Shown here piece after piece: positions 59,650 through 64,000 of a stretch of DNA of 64,000 nucleotides. The number at the start of each line of letters is the position of its first letter. Positions within the stretch are counted from its first letter, which is position 1. The notes beneath the pieces were generated by a model. That model did not search any database. It was not told where the DNA came from and saw only the letters and a program-made list of their open reading frames with translations. Position numbers and translations under genes: made by a program. The stretch comes from Capitulum mitella (lineage: Eukaryota; Arthropoda; Thecostraca; Pollicipedomorpha; Pollicipedidae): NCBI GenBank assembly GCA_030062745.1, contig CP099851.1, forward strand, positions 4,833,161 through 4,897,160, in the 5' to 3' direction.

Positions 59650-62600
59650 AAATCTGCATAGGTGCAAATGCACCTAAACGTCAGTAACTAGGAGCGCAGT
59701 GTGTTTGAACTGCCATTTTAAGCCGGCAAATCTTGAAGGTTGCCTTGAATGGATTGTTGTCACCAAAATTCTGGGGACAAATAAGCGAAAAAGTAAGAAA
59801 AATGTTTTGGACACTTCAGTTCCAAACACAAAATCAGATTACCAGCCGTCCAAATTACGAGTATATGATTCGCGTGTGGGGTAAAGGAAGGGTCTGATCA
59901 AGGGAGAGGCTAAAAGAATCAACTCTGCGGACCCTGAATCCTTCCATGGCTGTAAACACCGTGGGTCGTCCGTTAGTAACATGATACGTTTTACCGAGCT
60001 CCCTCTGCCTCGCTTGCCACCGCTCTGAGCCCAATGGCACTACGGCAAACTCCACTCGCCAGGGCCGTCACCGCCAACTGCCGGAAATCAATACACGTCC
60101 TGACCTTCATAGCTAGAGGCGTCCTAGCCTGGCCATACACGCTCGCATCCCCGAAGCGTAAAAATTATAGCATGCCACCGCATGCCCCGTGATTCGTAAA
60201 TATGTTGTGTACCACCCACACATTATTCCTTACCACAAAAGAAGCCATAGTCTTGCTAGCACTCAACCACTTAAGGCGCCAGTGGTTGCATGATTGGTTG
60301 CAAAATTATATGCAATTTTCGCACCTTTGCAATATTGCCAGAAAAGTTATTGGTCTCTGTTATGTGTTTATCTTTTGGAGCGCGGAAAATTTACTTTTTT
60401 TCGATGTGAACACCACAAACTGAAGGCACCATATCAGCTCACATTTGCAGCTTCACTATCACCACCACGTTATTACTTATTGGCACAACCGGGAACCCTT
60501 CCAGCACATTAGCCTCTTGGCTGTTGCGAGAAAATCGCCTCGATATGAGAGAAACCCCACCAGTTTTGAAAACGTTCCTACGCCCATGGCTATCAGCAGC
60601 TAGCGACAAGTATGACTTCAGGTCTGCCTGCCTTATCAGCTGACGTTATTTGCCAAAGTAGAGGTCACTGAACGCCAGCCGACAGCCGATGTGGGCTCTG
60701 TCGCTACGGGAAATTCGCGAATAGCCTCATGGGGATGGACCATCAATAATGCACGTGTGACAAAACTTCATCACACGAAGCCCAGTGAAATTTTCTAATG
60801 AATGTGTACGACGCCCCCTCTTTAGTCCTGTGCTTAACGCAAAATGCTTTGATGCTAACGCAAGTAACCTTTGGAACATGACATGATACAGCCATCTGTT
60901 ATGCGCAAAACACTAACTAGCTACATACGGTTCCGCAAAATAAAAGTTGTCGCTGTTTGTCAGTTTCAGTCTTCATAAAAATATGCTATGAGCGTCTTTA
61001 AAATGCTGCAGCATGACCATTTAAAGGTTGTTTTTCCATGCACGAATATAGAGATTATCCCATCCAACATGCCCACGTCGGCGCTAGATGGTTTATGTGT
61101 GGCCTTGATGGACTTAGATGGGCATGGTCTCTGACTGAATTTTCGATGGGGCCCATGCGGGTCTTGTGGGCCAACCTAAGGAAAATGTCTAAAAAAGCAA
61201 TGCCGAAAAGTTAGTTACTTATAACTTTTTTTCGGCTCATTACTATTTCAGAGACGGGCAGTGAGTGTATACACAAATCCAGATTTTCAGCGTACTTCGA
61301 AAGTGGTACCTGTGGGACCAGTTTCAGCATGGAAGCCCAATATGGGCTTTGGTCCAGTACGTGTTTTTTTCAGCGATGGTTTCGAATATGTTAAGATCCA
61401 CTAACGTTGTGGTATACGGAATGGCATTTCGCATGTGGACTACGACAGTCGTGACGAAAAAACCCATTCAGACTGTCTCACTGTTGTGTTTCACGTTTGC
61501 CACGTAGCAGCGGCGCTCATAACCGTTACGTGGCAGCCGGCCGTCAACACCGCCACGTAGCCGACAGTGTCAGCCTTGCCTCGTGGCGGAGTCTTATCGA
61601 TGACGTCAGGCCACTCGGACCGGCAACACGGCGCGGCGCGTCGGCGACGTGTTCCAGCGCGTTCCCTGACTCACTGATATCGGCCCCGGCTGGTGGCGGC
61701 GTGTTTGGCGTCTTGGCATGGAGACGGGGGGCGGGAGCGGGGGGGAGGGAGGCCGACCGTTCATGTATACTTCACGTGAATGCCGCCTCCAGCAGGCCAG
61801 TGGACAGCCGCACCGGGCAGAGGCGCACCCAGGAAAAAGCACAGGGGAGAAAACCCCACGCCAACTCTTCTCGTCCAACGACAGCTTCGTCCCAAAGCTC
61901 CCTCCCCGACAGGGAGCTGTCGCTGAGAATGGTACAGCCCCACCTAAGCACGACGCCGGGTCCTGCGATTGCCACTAATCAATGCGGGACCGTGACAGGT
62001 GCTGAGTCACTGACGCCAAGGAGACCCGGCCGGAGGTCGTGCGGCCGGAACGTGAGGCGCGCTCACCTGCGCCGGATCGGTCTACGGCTGCTACCGCGGC
62101 CCGGCACGTGCAGCGGCTGCTGCTCCGGCCACGGCTCGACTCGTGGCGCCGTGGCACTCTTACAAGGCGGAACGGGTTAACAACGGTGTTGGCAGAAGCC
62201 ATGCGACCTTGGCCCAGGGCCGCGCGGGCGTAAAAGGCAGGCGAAGCAAATCAGTACGGCCAGCCGCTCATCGATCCGACAAGGGAAAAGATGAAGACAT
62301 GCCAGCCCCGTTCCAATCTGGCTTTTTGCTTCCTCCTGGCTGGTCACTTCTTTTCACGATCAGACGAATTCTACTCCCACGTTACCTCACATTTTGTTAT
62401 GACTGAGAAGAGCATGGCTGAAGATTTCCACTCATCACGGGGGGTTTGATTATCATTTCAAACTCTTTTATCCCAGCAGGCGACATAGGCTTAATGCTAA
62501 AAATTCGGAAAATTTGGGGTCCAGGCCATGCCAGTCCTCTTTGGGACCCCCGGTAATGTAAAGGAGTCATATTCTGTCTCTGGCGTTCAGATTTTGGTGC

Positions 62601-63700
62601 TGTCCGAGAATGCAGGTACGAGCGTTTTCAAAGTTGGCAGTCAGAGCCATTTGGAAACCACTGGTGTGTGTGCGTGTGACTGCGTTCATTTGGCTTTTTT
62701 GTAACTTTTTGACCCGAGAATGTAACAGCCACACGTTTTCTTTTGCAAGAGTGGAATTCCCGGCGCCTCACAACACAGGGCAATACAATATTTCTTTGGA
62801 TGCAGCGCTACAGGGCTTGTGTTGAAATGTGCCCAGCGTTGGTGGGACCATCACTCTACCAGTCCAATGGAGTTGTTACACCCATGTACCCCAACAACTT
62901 TCACATTGGGAGGCAAGATGGCCTCCGTTTGCCCTATGGATGTCCACGCACATGAAGCAGGCTTAGTGTGTTTGAGTTTGTGCCACAAGACCCAGGTTTC
63001 AGTTAGGGACGTCGAGGCTGCAAAACCAACTGCCGCAACAGTCTGGAAGAAAATAGTTCTAGCCATATGACGTTGCACAGAAAGGTTTCTCTTTCACCTT
63101 ACTCCGCAATCTTTTTTTTAGCTAAATCTTGCTGCGGGATTGACTCATCACTCCATGGTGTGTATGAATGTAATGGTTGGTGTGAAAGAGCTGAAGCGAA
63201 TGCTTGGGACCCATGCCATAATTTTCAGTGTTTTAGATTCATAACTGCATTAGTAGTGATGCCAGACAAATTTATAACATCTGAAAAGTGGAAAAGTGCA
63301 TTGGTCCAGTGCAAGACTCCAGACTCTCCCAACGTCCTAAACATTGACCCATTGGAAAAAACCAGAAAAAGGACTTTAAACAGCATTTTACCAAAAACGA
63401 TAAAACCATCTTGCTTTTCCCGGTAATGTACCTTTTTAGTTTTCCCTGACCTCAGTAGACTGAACGGGGTATCCGGCGGACGATTCACAACCGCAGCCTC
63501 AGCGAGTTCCAGCGCTCCGCTTCCGAGTTTTTCTCTCTAAAAAATCGTGCGTTATCACCTCACCGTCCTTCTCCTCACGGAGATGTGAAACATGGTTTTC
63601 CGTTTACAGAGTTCAAAATCGGCTATCCTGTTCGTGATTGTCAAATTGCTCGGGAACCGACTTCACGGGGTAATGTGTCTGCCGTTTTCACTGCGGTGGA
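59650..63700. other. No recognisable gene
   Basis: Mixed AT-rich DNA with one GC-rich block (61,500-62,240). I found no domain, splice-bounded exon, RNA gene or mobile element I can support. Confidence 0.4.
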
Positions 63701-63702
63701 TT

Positions 63703-64000
63703 TACGAGGGTGGGCTGAAAAGTTCATAGGCTCACAATGATGCACTGGTCGAATAAGACCATAAATGGTTTATTTTTCAACATAGTCTCCCCTGCGGTCC
63801 ACACACTCCTTCCAGCGGTGTTGCACCGCTTGGATTCCGGTGGTATAGAAGCCCCCATCCCGATCACCAAAAAAGTTCTCAACAGCAGATGTGACCTCAT
63901 TATCAGTCCGGTACTGCTTCCCAGCCAAGTGTTTTTTTCATGCTTGACTTGACAGCCTTTCGCAGTTGCCTCAGCAAGTTGGCATAGTATTCTCCGTTGA
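63703..64000 (-). mobile_element. Mariner-family transposon, internally deleted, cut by window end
   Basis: Begins after a TA with a mariner-like terminal repeat (cgagggtgggctgaaaagttc). On the minus strand the transposase C-terminus is clear: DNEVTSAVENFFGDRDGGF then YTTGIQAVQHRWKECVDRRG, stop at 63,770. Before it, GKQYRTDNEV continues only to about 63,940, where the frame changes and YYANLLRQLRKAVKSS follows. In intact mariners that segment lies well upstream, so the part between, including catalytic Asp residues, appears deleted. The other end is outside the window. Confidence 0.85.

Overview
The window looks like nuclear DNA of an invertebrate animal. The support is a spliced DCUN1D3-type gene, a retrovirus-like LTR element with an envelope gene, and remains of LINE, Penelope, Ty3/gypsy and mariner elements. 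CpG content is strongly mosaic: CpG-saturated GC-rich DNA (about 2-33 kb and 38-41 kb) lies beside blocks almost free of CpG (33.9-36.4 kb and 44.4-46.9 kb). That is the pattern of invertebrate gene-body methylation. I cannot name the species.

Layout. 1-16.6 kb is GC-rich with no gene I recognise; it holds several minisatellites and a 158-bp GA run. 16,589-26,355 is a complete 9.77-kb element on the minus strand. It has 835-bp LTRs that look identical, a 4-bp target duplication, a tRNA-His-type primer site, an extra leader ORF, gag, pol and a broken env. 26.4-33.8 kb is again GC-rich, with one minisatellite and one possible first exon. 33.9-36.6 kb is the first CpG desert, with a well-formed candidate exon at its edge. 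38,755-40,948 is a two-exon DCUN1D3-like gene (minus strand) whose intron is filled by a minisatellite rich in AGGTCA. 42.9-43.5 kb is a decayed Penelope-like element. 44.4-46.9 kb is the second CpG desert, broken only by a small CpG-rich island carrying a candidate first exon. 51.6-54.3 kb is a dead Mag-like gypsy relic with two small nested repeats. 55.9-59.0 kb is a dead LINE with an intact 3' hairpin and tail. 63.7-64.0 kb is the end of an internally deleted mariner copy.

The most interesting system is the LTR element. Its genomic RNA appears to carry a 256-codon ORF that starts inside the LTR, runs through the primer-binding site, and uses the first AUG in a weak context. The roughly 890 nt from there to the gag AUG contain no other AUG in any frame. 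The gag and env AUGs share the same strong context (AACATGGCC). A candidate splice donor lies between the leader ORF and gag, and a candidate acceptor lies 15 nt before the env AUG. Together these suggest that gag and env are both reached by leaky scanning past the leader ORF.
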